In this document: piece after piece, positions 53,397 to 62,061 of the stretch
How positions within the stretch are numbered: the first letter of the stretch is position 1
Layout: each line of letters begins with the position of its first letter
NCBI RefSeq assembly: GCF_001433995.1
Contig: NZ_AZCX01000001.1
Span: forward strand, 62,001 to 126,000
Length of the DNA: 64,000 nucleotides
Source of the DNA: Secundilactobacillus kimchicus JCM 15530
GTDB taxonomy: Bacteria > Bacillota > Bacilli > Lactobacillales > Lactobacillaceae
Direction of reading: 5' to 3'
Notes under the pieces: generated by a model
What the model was told of the DNA's origin: nothing
Databases searched by the model: none
Seen by the model: the letters and a program-made list of their open reading frames with translations, nothing else
Position numbers and translations under genes: made by a program

Positions 53397-54131
53397 ATGA
53401 CGCTCAAAGTCACAAAAGTCGTCGGTGGTTACTCACAAATTCCAGTATTAAAAGAAGTGACTTTTGATATTAAAAACGGTGAATTAGTGGGGCTTATTGG
53501 TCTTAATGGGGCCGGAAAGTCAACGACGATTAACCACATTATTGGGCTCTTAACGCCGTTTAAGGGGCAAATCGAGATCAATGGGGTCACCCTTGCCAAG
53601 GATCATGATGCCTATAAAAAACAAATTGCCTACATTCCTGAAACTCCGATTTTATATCAGGAGTTAACACTTCAGGAACACTTAGAAATGACGATGATGG
53701 CTTACGATCTTGAACCTAATCAGGCTTGGGAAAAAGCCCACCGATTGTTGAAAATGTTTCGTTTGGATAATAAACTTGATTGGTTCCCAGATAATTTTTC
53801 TAAAGGGATGAAGCAAAAAGTCATGATTGTCTGTGCCTTTATCACGGATGCCCCATTGTTTATCATTGATGAGCCATTCTTAGGTCTCGACCCAATTGCG
53901 GTGCACGACTTACTAGACTTAATTGAGGAGCAAAAGCACCGCGGCGCAAGCGTTTTGATGTCGACGCACGTTTTGGATACAGCAGAAAAATACTGTGATC
54001 GGTTTGTACTTCTTCACGATGGTCAGGTTAAAACGGAGGGAAGCTTACCCGAATTGCGGGCAGCCTTACCTGACGCTGGCGAATCCCTAGATGATATTTA
54101 CATGTCGATGACGAAGGCGGCGCAACAATGA
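53397..54131 (+). CDS. ecsA: ABC transporter ATPase EcsA
   Basis: A 244-residue ATPase. Walker A is GLNGAGKST, the signature NFSKGMKQKV and Walker B LFIIDEPFLGLDP. The ATG at 53397 follows GAAGGG. A longer GTG start (53310) would run across the promoter region. It pairs with EcsB through an ATGA overlap. In Bacillus the Ecs exporter affects secretion and intramembrane proteolysis. Confidence 0.92.
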   Translation: MTLKVTKVVGGYSQIPVLKEVTFDIKNGELVGLIGLNGAGKSTTINHIIGLLTPFKGQIEINGVTLAKDHDAYKKQIAYIPETPILYQELTLQEHLEMTMMAYDLEPNQAWEKAHRLLKMFRLDNKLDWFPDNFSKGMKQKVMIVCAFITDAPLFIIDEPFLGLDPIAVHDLLDLIEEQKHRGASVLMSTHVLDTAEKYCDRFVLLHDGQVKTEGSLPELRAALPDAGESLDDIYMSMTKAAQQ

Positions 54132-55339
54132 CAGGTTTATTTAACACCCGACTCAAACGACATCTTAAGGAGATGTTTAAGTATCTCCGATTGGTCTTTA
54201 ATGACCACTTTGTATTTGCTTTGTTAATTATGCTCGGCGGATTAGGACTCGCGTATTCAAACGCTCTAAAGACGCTTCCTAGATTGCCTTGGTGGGGAGC
54301 GCCAACTGTCATCGTTGTTTTGATTGCCATCTTACAACTGGGGAGCCTGGCCACTTTTCTCAAGGATGCGGACGTTGTTTTCTTAATGGCTAAGGAAGGT
54401 GGCATGACGGACTATTTGCGTTACGCCAAGCGGTATAGTTTGGGCTTGAGTGCCGTTGTCCAAGTTCTTGGGGTGTTTGTTCTCCTGCCATTTATTCAAG
54501 TGACTGTCGGTCTATCAGGGGTCGCGATTTTAGTCCTAACGGTTACCCAATTATTACTTAAAGATAGCTGGCTTGAAATTGATCGATTAGCAAAGTTCCG
54601 GGGCTTTCCGGGTTGGCAAACAAATCGCTTTGTATGGCGGTTAGTGATTCCGACCATTATTCTTATTAGTGGGCTTTACGGCACAGAATGGTTGGCGCTA
54701 GTCCTGGCAGTGTTGCAGGCAGGATTACTACGCGTTCAAGGTCGTCATACCCGAACTCAACCACTGAATTGGTGGGCTGCAATTAAAACTGAAAATAATC
54801 GAATGATGCGGATTTACCGGTTCTTTAATCTGTTTACGACGGTGCCAATGTTAAAGGGTGAAGTTAAGCGGCGGCGATACTTGGACTTTTTGTTGACCCG
54901 GATTAAAAAGACCCACTCAAACGCTTATTTGTATTTGTATAGCCGCGGTTTGATTCGGAGCGGTGAATTCAGCGGGTTGTATTTTCGGTTAACCTTGATT
55001 GGGATGGTGCTATTGTATTTCGTTCATGGCACCTGGCTTCCAATAGCATTAGCGGCTTTGTTTATCTATTTGATTGGGTTTCAACTTATCCCGTTTTACT
55101 GGCAGTTTGACGACATTGTCTTTACCCATCTTTACCCCATTGATGATCGCCAAAAAGCAGCCAGTTTTAAGAAAATTTTGGCCACTTTATTAACGGTGAC
55201 AAGTGGGTTAATGCTGATTGTTGTGGCCGTCGTTAATTTTAACTGGTCGGTGATTGCTATTACGGCAATCGTTGAAGCCATCGAGGTTATCGGGATTTCA
55301 GGTTATTACTTGCCACTTCGATTGCGCAAAAATCGTTAG
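54128..55339 (+). CDS. ecsB: ABC transporter permease EcsB
   Basis: A 403-residue membrane protein with several hydrophobic segments (for example FVFALLIMLGGLGLAY, LVIPTIILISGLYG, MVLLYFV and LIVVAVVNFNW). It is the permease partner of EcsA, directly coupled to it. Substrate is unknown, possibly peptides. Confidence 0.9.
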   Translation: MTGLFNTRLKRHLKEMFKYLRLVFNDHFVFALLIMLGGLGLAYSNALKTLPRLPWWGAPTVIVVLIAILQLGSLATFLKDADVVFLMAKEGGMTDYLRYAKRYSLGLSAVVQVLGVFVLLPFIQVTVGLSGVAILVLTVTQLLLKDSWLEIDRLAKFRGFPGWQTNRFVWRLVIPTIILISGLYGTEWLALVLAVLQAGLLRVQGRHTRTQPLNWWAAIKTENNRMMRIYRFFNLFTTVPMLKGEVKRRRYLDFLLTRIKKTHSNAYLYLYSRGLIRSGEFSGLYFRLTLIGMVLLYFVHGTWLPIALAALFIYLIGFQLIPFYWQFDDIVFTHLYPIDDRQKAASFKKILATLLTVTSGLMLIVVAVVNFNWSVIAITAIVEAIEVIGISGYYLPLRLRKNR

Positions 55340-55389
55340 TTGACTCGCATTCAATAGTTTCATAAAATGTTTCATTGATGAGAGAAGCG

Positions 55390-55432
55390 AAAACGGCAGG
55401 CTTTTTGACTGAGTCAAGAAGACCGCCGTTTT
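55390..55432 (+). terminator. Terminator after ecsB
   Basis: AAAACGGC..CTTTTTGAC pairs with GTCAAGAAG..GCCGTTTT with small bulges. The T-tract is short. Confidence 0.6.
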
Positions 55433-55456
55433 ACGTCTTTAAGGAGGAATAAATTA

Positions 55457-56101
55457 ATGAGAGTCCGAAAAAAGCCTTGGGCAGAAGGCTACATCAAGAC
55501 CCACAGTGACTTAATTACGACCAATCCGGCTGAGCACCTTGGCCACTGGCAGGAGCGGTTTGCGACCGTCCAACCGCTTCAAATTGAAATTGGAATCGGG
55601 AAGGGCCAATTCATTGTTGAAATGGCCCGGCAACACCCTGAAATCAATTTTCTGGGGATCGAAATTCAGGAATCCGTTATTGCCGTCGCGTTACGGAAAC
55701 TAGTTGAGAGTGGTTTGAATAACGTCCAGCTTGTTGAAACGGATGGCGCTAATGTTGATACTTTATTTGCGCCGGGTGAAGTTGATCAACTTTTCTTGAA
55801 CTTTTCAGATCCTTGGCCAAAAACGCGGCATGCCAAGCGTCGCCTAACAGCACCAGGATTTTTGGGCCACTATGCGAACGTTTTAAAGCCGGCGGGCAAA
55901 ATTCAATTTAAAACGGACAACCGTGGATTATTTGAATATTCGCTAGCCAGCTTTAACAACACGGGACTTATTTTTGATGAAGTCTGGTTAGACTTACACC
56001 ACAGCGACGGTAACGTCGGAAATGTCCAGACGGAATACGAAGAAAAATTTAGCCAAAAGGGACCAATTTATGAACTTATTGCGCACTTTCCGCAGAGCTA
56101 A
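55457..56101 (+). CDS. trmB: tRNA (guanine-N7-)-methyltransferase TrmB
   Basis: A 214-residue SAM-dependent enzyme making m7G46 in tRNA. The SAM motif is IEIGIGKGQFIVEMA, and the family segments are LNFSDPWPKTRHAKRRL and KTDNRGLFEYS. The ATG follows AAGGAGG. Its neighbours ytpP, ytpR, sftA and murC repeat the Bacillus order. Confidence 0.96.
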   Translation: MRVRKKPWAEGYIKTHSDLITTNPAEHLGHWQERFATVQPLQIEIGIGKGQFIVEMARQHPEINFLGIEIQESVIAVALRKLVESGLNNVQLVETDGANVDTLFAPGEVDQLFLNFSDPWPKTRHAKRRLTAPGFLGHYANVLKPAGKIQFKTDNRGLFEYSLASFNNTGLIFDEVWLDLHHSDGNVGNVQTEYEEKFSQKGPIYELIAHFPQS

Positions 56102-56139
56102 GGGCAATCTTTAAGCTGTTGTTTTTGACCTGAAGGTTG

Positions 56140-56145
56140 TATAAT
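56140..56145 (+). promoter_or_regulatory. -10 element ahead of ytpP
   Basis: A perfect TATAAT, 35 bp before the start. The upstream CTGTTG at an 18-bp spacing is a moderate -35. Confidence 0.5.
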
Positions 56146-56180
56146 GTGTACTATTAAAAAGTAAGTAAGGAGTGGTCGAA

Positions 56181-56498
56181 GTGGAAGCATTACCTAAAAT
56201 GACGATCGATGAATTAAAGGACAGAATTAAGGATGGTAAGTACATGCTGTTTTTCTCGGCCACTTGGTGCCCAGATTGCGCATTTATTAAGCCGGCCATG
56301 CCTGAAATTGAAGCCGAATACCCAGACTATCAATTTCTAGCCGTTGATCGTGACGAAAATACGGACTTGGCAGTTGACCTGTTTGTCCTTGGCATTCCGA
56401 GTTTTATTGCGTTTGATCAAGGGAAAGAAATCGGTCGGTTCGTTAACAAGGACCGGAAAACAAAAAAACAAGTTGAAGACTTTATCGATGCCCTTTAG
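56181..56498 (+). CDS. ytpP: Thioredoxin-like protein YtpP
   Basis: A 105-residue thioredoxin fold with active site Cys30-Pro-Asp-Cys33 (TWCPDC) and the cis-Pro segment LGIPSFIAF. The GTG at 56181 is 9 nt after AAGGAG. An in-frame GTG at 56172 is adjacent to that site and cannot use it. It may act in thiol redox or bacillithiol-type repair. Confidence 0.88.
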   Translation: MEALPKMTIDELKDRIKDGKYMLFFSATWCPDCAFIKPAMPEIEAEYPDYQFLAVDRDENTDLAVDLFVLGIPSFIAFDQGKEIGRFVNKDRKTKKQVEDFIDAL

Positions 56499-56552
56499 AA
56501 TGGATAAGGCAAAGTTACAGGCTCGTCAAATTTGTTTTGAAAGGGATTCCGC

Positions 56553-57188
56553 ATGTTAATTTCTAGTTACAATAAAAAAGCGCTGGGTGATGTTTTAATT
56601 GTCATCTGTGCGCCAGATGTTGAGCAGCAGGCTTCAGAGACACGGGGTAGCGTGACTCGAATTTTCGATGTTGCGACCGGTGAAACATTAGGCTACAACT
56701 TTGATCAAGTCTCAAAAACGTTGGGTGACTTGTCGGTGGCCGGTCAAATTGTTTTGACGACCGATCAGGTTGGGCAACTTAATGACGTTCTGTCGGCAGC
56801 TGGATTTACGCCTGATTTAATGCCGGATACGCGATCCAAGTTTGTGGTGGGGTATGTCAAAAAGATGACGCCGCACCCAGATTCCGATCATCTTACTGTG
56901 ACAACGACTGTTGTCGAGGAGGGCAAAGAGCTACAAATCGTCAGCGGGTCGCCCAACATGCAGGCTGGTATTAAAGTCGTTGTCGCCGAAGTTGGGGCCA
57001 TGATGCCGGACGGGCTGATTATTTGGCCCGGTAAATTGCGCGGTGTGGAGAGTAATGGTATGATTTCATCAGGACGAGAATTACGGATTCCAAACGCGCC
57101 TAACCGGCCTGGGGCGTTGATTTTGCCTGATGATTACGAAGTGGGTCAACCCTTTGATTTTGAACGGGCCAAAACGCTTTTTAGTTAA
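56553..57188 (+). CDS. ytpR: YtpR-family tRNA-binding-domain protein
   Basis: A 211-residue protein with an N-terminal DUF4479-type domain and a C-terminal EMAP/tRNA-binding OB fold (VVGYVKKMTPHPDSDHLTV, QIVSGSPNMQAGIKVVVA, LRGVESNGMISS). It resembles the N-terminal part of PheT but stands alone. An AAAGGG site lies upstream. The role in tRNA quality control is not settled. Confidence 0.92.
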   Translation: MLISSYNKKALGDVLIVICAPDVEQQASETRGSVTRIFDVATGETLGYNFDQVSKTLGDLSVAGQIVLTTDQVGQLNDVLSAAGFTPDLMPDTRSKFVVGYVKKMTPHPDSDHLTVTTTVVEEGKELQIVSGSPNMQAGIKVVVAEVGAMMPDGLIIWPGKLRGVESNGMISSGRELRIPNAPNRPGALILPDDYEVGQPFDFERAKTLFS

Positions 57189-57205
57189 ATTTGGTAAGAA
57201 TTACA

Positions 57206-57227
57206 AAAAAGGCTTTAGGGCCTTTTT
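57206..57227 (+). terminator. Terminator after ytpR
   Basis: AAAAAGGC pairs with GCCTTTTT around a 6-nt loop. Confidence 0.75.
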
Positions 57228-57291
57228 ATTTTTGGGTAAAATAGGAGTTGGACGTTTTTTCGGATTTATGAATTAGATATTATTTGAATGG

Positions 57292-59739
57292 ATGAGTGAT
57301 ATGAAACACTATGATGGCCCTGCCTTCTTTCGGAGGTATTCCAACCCTGATCAAAAAGCACCACGTCAGGCTAGATCTCAAAAGCCTCGAACCCGACGGT
57401 CAACACCCGCGGATAGTCAGTCGTTAGAGCCAATCCGACGACAACCAGTTCAAATTAAGGAAGCAACAACCGGTAAAGCTTCAATCCCACTGGAAAGTGT
57501 TGGTAATCCGGTGAAATGGGAAAGCAATGCACCGTTTCGCTTAACCACGGTACCTAAGCAGTTACCAAGACGCCAACGGGTCCAGCCAAGGGTTGATTTT
57601 GAAAAGTTAAAACAACAGTTTGAAAAACCAGACGAGCAAGTCTTGGTGTTTTCGACCGACCAGCAGGGAACGCCGACGTTATATGATCAGTTACCGCCGG
57701 CCACGGCTAAGTTTGGGCTGTCTGAGACCTCTGAGACGGTCGCCACACCTTCGATGGCGACAGAGGTTGCGTCAGAATCAGCGACGGCTAACCCGGTTGC
57801 TCAATCAACCGCCCCAAAGGCCAGTCAGTCAAAACTTGATGATCGTGAAATTGCAGCTAAGAAACAGGCCGCCATTGATCGGTTAAAGGCGCGGGCGTTA
57901 GCTAAGCATGCCAAAAAGACTGCTCAACGCAGCGACCATGTCACTAATCCGATTGATGAAAGTCAAACCCGAGAAGCTAATGAACACCAACCGTCAGAAT
58001 CGGCTACGATGACCTCTAACCAACCAAATGAAGCAATCGTTGTGCCGGCCGTGAGTCAGGCACCCGTGTCTCAAAATGCCGCGACGCCGACAGAGAATTT
58101 GACACCAGTTGAGCCGGTTGATGCGCCAGCCGTTGAATCAGTTCAGATGTCTCAGCCAACTACTCCGTCCAGAAGCGCTGTTTCGCACGGTTTGGGGCAT
58201 TCGCTGGGCGATATTTTGAATGAAGAACAAAACAGCACCAAACAGAGCGATTTGGCACTTTTTCAAGATAAGCCGTTAGCGCCTAAGCCAGTTGTGTCTG
58301 GCGTTAACGTGGCAGGCTACCAATATCCAGATCCTAGTTTGTTGAACCCACCTGTGCACCAAGACGAAAGCGCAATGGACGAGTGGATCGAACACCAGGG
58401 TGAGGTTTTGGATGAAACGCTCCAGGCCTTTCACGTTGATGCGCACGTCGTGGATTGGACGGTTGGGCCAACTGTCACCCAGTTCCAAGTTAGCCTAGCG
58501 CTGGGAGTGAAGGTCAATAAAATCACTAACCTGACGGATGACTTGAAGCTTGCTTTAGCTGCCAAGGACATCCGAATTGAGGCCCCAATTCCGGGACGAA
58601 CGACGGTTGGAATTGAAATTCCAAACTTAAAAACGCGCCCCGTTATGCTCTCAGAAGTTGTGCAATCTGAAGCCTTTAAAAACAGTGCTTCACCGCTGAC
58701 GGTCGCATTAGGGGTTGATTTATTTGGTCAGCCACAAGTCACGGATTTGCGGAAAATGCCACATGGTTTGATTGCCGGGGCGACGGGGTCGGGAAAGTCT
58801 GTGTTTATTAACAGCCTCCTGTTATCGTTGCTTTATAAGGCGACGCCGGCCGAACTGCAATTGATCCTGATTGATCCAAAAGCCGTCGAGCTTGCACCAT
58901 ACGATGGGTTGCCGCACTTGTTATCGCCGGTGATCTCAGATCCAAAGGCGGCTGCTGCAGCGTTAAAATGGGCGGTTAACGAAATGGATGAACGCTACGA
59001 ACGACTGGCCGCTGGTGGCGTTCGCAATATCGAGCAGTTTAACGACCGCGCTGAATTAACGGAGTCCTATGGGTTAAAGATGCCATACATTGTCATTGTG
59101 ATTGATGAATTGGCGGACTTGATGATGACAGCTTCCAGTGAAGTTCAAGATTACATTGTCAGAATCACCCAAAAGGCGCGAGCAGCGGGGATTCATTTGC
59201 TGGTGGCTACGCAACGACCAAGCGTCGATATTGTAACCGGGGTCATCAAAAATAACATTCCAACCCGGGTCGCTTTTATGGTGTCATCTCAAATCGATTC
59301 ACGAACGATCCTAGATTCTGCTGGGGCCGAGCGGCTGCTAGGGAAGGGCGATATGTTGTACCTTGGAAACGGTGCCGCCCAAGCCATGCGGTTGCAAGGG
59401 ACGTTTGTGGAAGATGAGGTTGACCGAGTGACTGATTTTGTTAGAACCCAGGGCGAACCGCACTATGCATTTGACCCAGATGGACTATTGAAAACGGAGC
59501 AGGTCGCTCAAAACCAAGATGAGTTGATGCCTGAAGTGCTCGACTACATTGTTAATGAAAGTACGGTTTCAACATCAAAACTACAACGGGTCTTTTCGAT
59601 TGGGTACAACCGTGCCGCCAATCTGATTGATACACTTGAAAGCAAAACGTACATTTCAGGACAAAATGGGTCCAAGCCGCGCGACGTCTTTTTAACGCCT
59701 AAACAGCTGGCTGAAATGCGGGCACCTCGGACTGACTAG
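57292..59739 (+). CDS. sftA: Soluble FtsK/SpoIIIE-family DNA translocase (SftA-type)
   Basis: An 815-residue DNA pump. Unlike FtsK it has no N-terminal membrane helices. The first ~330 residues are a low-complexity Pro/Gln/Ser/Thr-rich linker. The motor has Walker A (GATGSGKSV), Walker B (IVIVIDELADLMM), KARAAGIHLLVATQRPS and a C-terminal gamma winged helix (VSTSKLQRVFSIGYNRAANLID). SftA clears DNA from the closing septum. The exact start is uncertain: ATG 57292 or 57301, both with weak sites. Confidence 0.9.
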   Translation: MSDMKHYDGPAFFRRYSNPDQKAPRQARSQKPRTRRSTPADSQSLEPIRRQPVQIKEATTGKASIPLESVGNPVKWESNAPFRLTTVPKQLPRRQRVQPRVDFEKLKQQFEKPDEQVLVFSTDQQGTPTLYDQLPPATAKFGLSETSETVATPSMATEVASESATANPVAQSTAPKASQSKLDDREIAAKKQAAIDRLKARALAKHAKKTAQRSDHVTNPIDESQTREANEHQPSESATMTSNQPNEAIVVPAVSQAPVSQNAATPTENLTPVEPVDAPAVESVQMSQPTTPSRSAVSHGLGHSLGDILNEEQNSTKQSDLALFQDKPLAPKPVVSGVNVAGYQYPDPSLLNPPVHQDESAMDEWIEHQGEVLDETLQAFHVDAHVVDWTVGPTVTQFQVSLALGVKVNKITNLTDDLKLALAAKDIRIEAPIPGRTTVGIEIPNLKTRPVMLSEVVQSEAFKNSASPLTVALGVDLFGQPQVTDLRKMPHGLIAGATGSGKSVFINSLLLSLLYKATPAELQLILIDPKAVELAPYDGLPHLLSPVISDPKAAAAALKWAVNEMDERYERLAAGGVRNIEQFNDRAELTESYGLKMPYIVIVIDELADLMMTASSEVQDYIVRITQKARAAGIHLLVATQRPSVDIVTGVIKNNIPTRVAFMVSSQIDSRTILDSAGAERLLGKGDMLYLGNGAAQAMRLQGTFVEDEVDRVTDFVRTQGEPHYAFDPDGLLKTEQVAQNQDELMPEVLDYIVNESTVSTSKLQRVFSIGYNRAANLIDTLESKTYISGQNGSKPRDVFLTPKQLAEMRAPRTD

Positions 59740-59758
59740 CTAAATTAGCCTGGCTTTG

Positions 59759-59767
59759 TGCTACAAT
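59759..59767 (+). promoter_or_regulatory. Extended -10 of the murC promoter
   Basis: TGC-TACAAT, 20 bp after the sftA stop and 64 bp before murC. Confidence 0.5.
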
Positions 59768-59831
59768 AAAAAAGGATATAAATAATAAATTAACTGTCAC
59801 TTTATGGTGATCGATGAGAAAGAGGATTTCA

Positions 59832-61163
59832 ATGGATAAGGATACGACGTACTACTTTATTGGCATCAAAGGATCAGGCATGAGTTCGCTGGCTCTGATC
59901 TTACACGATAAGGGGATGAAGGTTGAAGGATCAGACATCACTCAGTACACGTTTACCCAGCGCGGCCTTGAGCAAGCTGGGATTACGGTTCATCCATTTG
60001 ATCCAGAAAATATTAAAGCCGGCCAGACCATTATTGCGGGTAACTCATTTACGGATGATCATCCAGAAATTAAAAAGGCCCATGAGTTGGGCTTGCCGTT
60101 TTACCGCTACCATGAATTTCTCGGGGAACTGATTAAGGGCTACACCAGTATTGGGGTAGCAGGGGCGCATGGGAAAACCAGTACGACAGGCCTGCTATCC
60201 CACGTTTTGTCGGGCATCGCGCCGACTAGTTACCTAATTGGTGATGGAACGGGGAAGGGGACCCCTAATGCCCGTTTCTTTGTCTACGAAGCGGATGAAT
60301 ATCGTCGGCATTTTTTAGCAACCAGCCCAGATTATGCCATTATGACCAATATTGACTTTGATCACCCGGACTATTATCACGATATCGATGACGTCACGAC
60401 CGCGTTTGAAACATTTGCGAGTCAGGTTAAAAAAGGGATTTTTGCCTGGGGTGATGATGTGCATTTGCGCCATTTAAAAACTGACGTGCCGATCTACTAT
60501 TATGGGACCGGTGAAGAAGATGACTTCCAAGCCAAAAACATCAAGCGAACCACTAAGGGGTCACAGTTTGACGTCTATTACCGAGAAGAATATCTGGGGA
60601 ACTACCACGTTCCGCTGTTTGGTAAGCACAATGTGTTGAACAGCCTTGCCGTCATTGCAGTGGCCTACTTTGAAGACGTGGATTTGGACGAAATTAAAAA
60701 AGAACTCGAGACTTTTAAAGGGGTTAAGCGCCGGTTTGCAGAACGGAAAATGGCGGATATGACCATCATTGATGACTACGCCCACCACCCATCAGAAATT
60801 CGCGCAACGTTGGATGCCGCCCGTCAGAAGTACCCAGATAAACAAGTGATTGCGGTCTTTCAACCGCACACGTTCTCACGTGTGATTGCGTTGATGGGTG
60901 ATATTGCAGAAGCCCTTGATAATGCCGATAAAGTGTACCTGACTGACATTTTTAGTTCCGCTCGTGAGCAGAATGGTCAGGTCAGCAGTGAGGATTTAGC
61001 CGCCAAAATTAGTAAGGGTGGCGAGATTCTAACCGTGGAGAACATGTCACCACTGTTGGATTACCATGATGCCGTCGTGGTCTTCATGGGGGCTGGGGAC
61101 ATCCAAAAGTATGAGCATGCCTACGAAGACCTTTTGAGTCATCTTTCCTTAAAAGATAATTAA
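59832..61163 (+). CDS. murC: UDP-N-acetylmuramate-L-alanine ligase MurC
   Basis: A 443-residue Mur ligase adding L-Ala to UDP-MurNAc. The N-terminal Rossmann motif is [14 protein letters not shown], the ATP loop [12 protein letters not shown] and the later motifs [22 protein letters not shown] and [10 protein letters not shown]. The ATG at 59832 follows AGAGGA. It is the last gene of the conserved ytp-sftA-murC cluster. Confidence 0.97.
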   Translation: MDKDTTYYFIGIKGSGMSSLALILHDKGMKVEGSDITQYTFTQRGLEQAGITVHPFDPENIKAGQTIIAGNSFTDDHPEIKKAHELGLPFYRYHEFLGELIKGYTSIGVAGAHGKTSTTGLLSHVLSGIAPTSYLIGDGTGKGTPNARFFVYEADEYRRHFLATSPDYAIMTNIDFDHPDYYHDIDDVTTAFETFASQVKKGIFAWGDDVHLRHLKTDVPIYYYGTGEEDDFQAKNIKRTTKGSQFDVYYREEYLGNYHVPLFGKHNVLNSLAVIAVAYFEDVDLDEIKKELETFKGVKRRFAERKMADMTIIDDYAHHPSEIRATLDAARQKYPDKQVIAVFQPHTFSRVIALMGDIAEALDNADKVYLTDIFSSAREQNGQVSSEDLAAKISKGGEILTVENMSPLLDYHDAVVVFMGAGDIQKYEHAYEDLLSHLSLKDN

Positions 61164-61262
61164 GATGTCAGAGGATAAGCAGCTTTAATTGCTTTTTCTA
61201 ATTGTTTTGATAGACTGTCATTAACCTGAAAAACAGGCGTTCGAAAATTTGGAGGGACCTAA

Positions 61263-61964
61263 ATGAACAATTTTGAACAACAACCACGACGTGTGGTAAA
61301 CGACGTCTCTGGATTAAATGGCTTTTTAACCCGGATGTATGGTTGGATGGCTTTGGCCGTGTTAGTTTCGGCCCTTTCAGCCTTCTATGTCTTGACGCAG
61401 CCAAGCCTCCAACAAGTCTTCTTGGGTGGCTCGCGATTATTACCATTAATCGTGTGGTTCGTTATTCCAATCGTCATTAATTTTCAAGCAATTAAACGGC
61501 CGACCCTGAGTTTTATCCTGCTAATGGCTTACGCGGCTTTAACGGGTGGCATCTTCTCGATGTACGCCATGATTTACAGCGGCGCAACGATCACTTCGGC
61601 ATTTGTTTCAAGTGCTTCAGTGTTTGTTGTCATGGCCCTTTTTGGGACCTTCACCAAACGAGATTTGACCGGGGTTGGCAACCAAGCAATCGCTGCTTTA
61701 ATTGCGTTAGTCATTGCGATGCTGATCAATCTCTTTTTACAAAGCCAGTTAATTGCCTATGTGTTTAGTTTCATCGGGATTATTATTTTTACAGCACTGA
61801 CGGCGTCCGACAGTCAGAAAATGAAAACATTATACAACCAATCAGGTGGTCAAGTTTCTGTGACCGGTTTGGCCGTTATTGGGGCCATGCAGCTCTACCT
61901 TGATTTCGTTAACCTTTTTGTTTTCTTTCTACAGATCTTTGGCGGCTTTGGTAACCGGGACTAA
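61263..61964 (+). CDS. Bax inhibitor-1/YetJ-family membrane protein
   Basis: A 233-residue protein with seven hydrophobic helices, typical of BI-1/YccA/YetJ. The N-terminus has LNGFLTRMYGWMALAVLVSAL, and the C-terminal helices carry the acidic residues that form the pH-sensitive calcium leak in YetJ (ASDSQKMK, YLDFVNLFVFFLQIFG). The ATG follows GGAGGG. It is monocistronic with a strong terminator. Confidence 0.92.
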   Translation: MNNFEQQPRRVVNDVSGLNGFLTRMYGWMALAVLVSALSAFYVLTQPSLQQVFLGGSRLLPLIVWFVIPIVINFQAIKRPTLSFILLMAYAALTGGIFSMYAMIYSGATITSAFVSSASVFVVMALFGTFTKRDLTGVGNQAIAALIALVIAMLINLFLQSQLIAYVFSFIGIIIFTALTASDSQKMKTLYNQSGGQVSVTGLAVIGAMQLYLDFVNLFVFFLQIFGGFGNRD

Positions 61965-61973
61965 GGATTTATT

Positions 61974-62004
61974 AAAACGACTTTCTTATTGAAAGTCGTT
62001 TTTT
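61974..62004 (+). terminator. Terminator after the BI-1 family gene
   Basis: AAAACGACTTTC pairs with GAAAGTCGTTTT around TTATT, then further T. Confidence 0.88.
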
Positions 62005-62061
62005 ATTCGGCTCAAGATTTGTTAAACTGGGAGTAACGATTTCAGGAAAAAGGGGTTCACC

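Noticed and set aside
55340-55456. Possible small RNA between ecsB and trmB
   Set aside because: The hairpin at 55390-55432 is explained as a terminator, and no promoter is evident.
61164-61262. Weak hairpin after murC (AGCA/TGCT) as terminator
   Set aside because: The stem is only 4-5 bp. Too weak to call.
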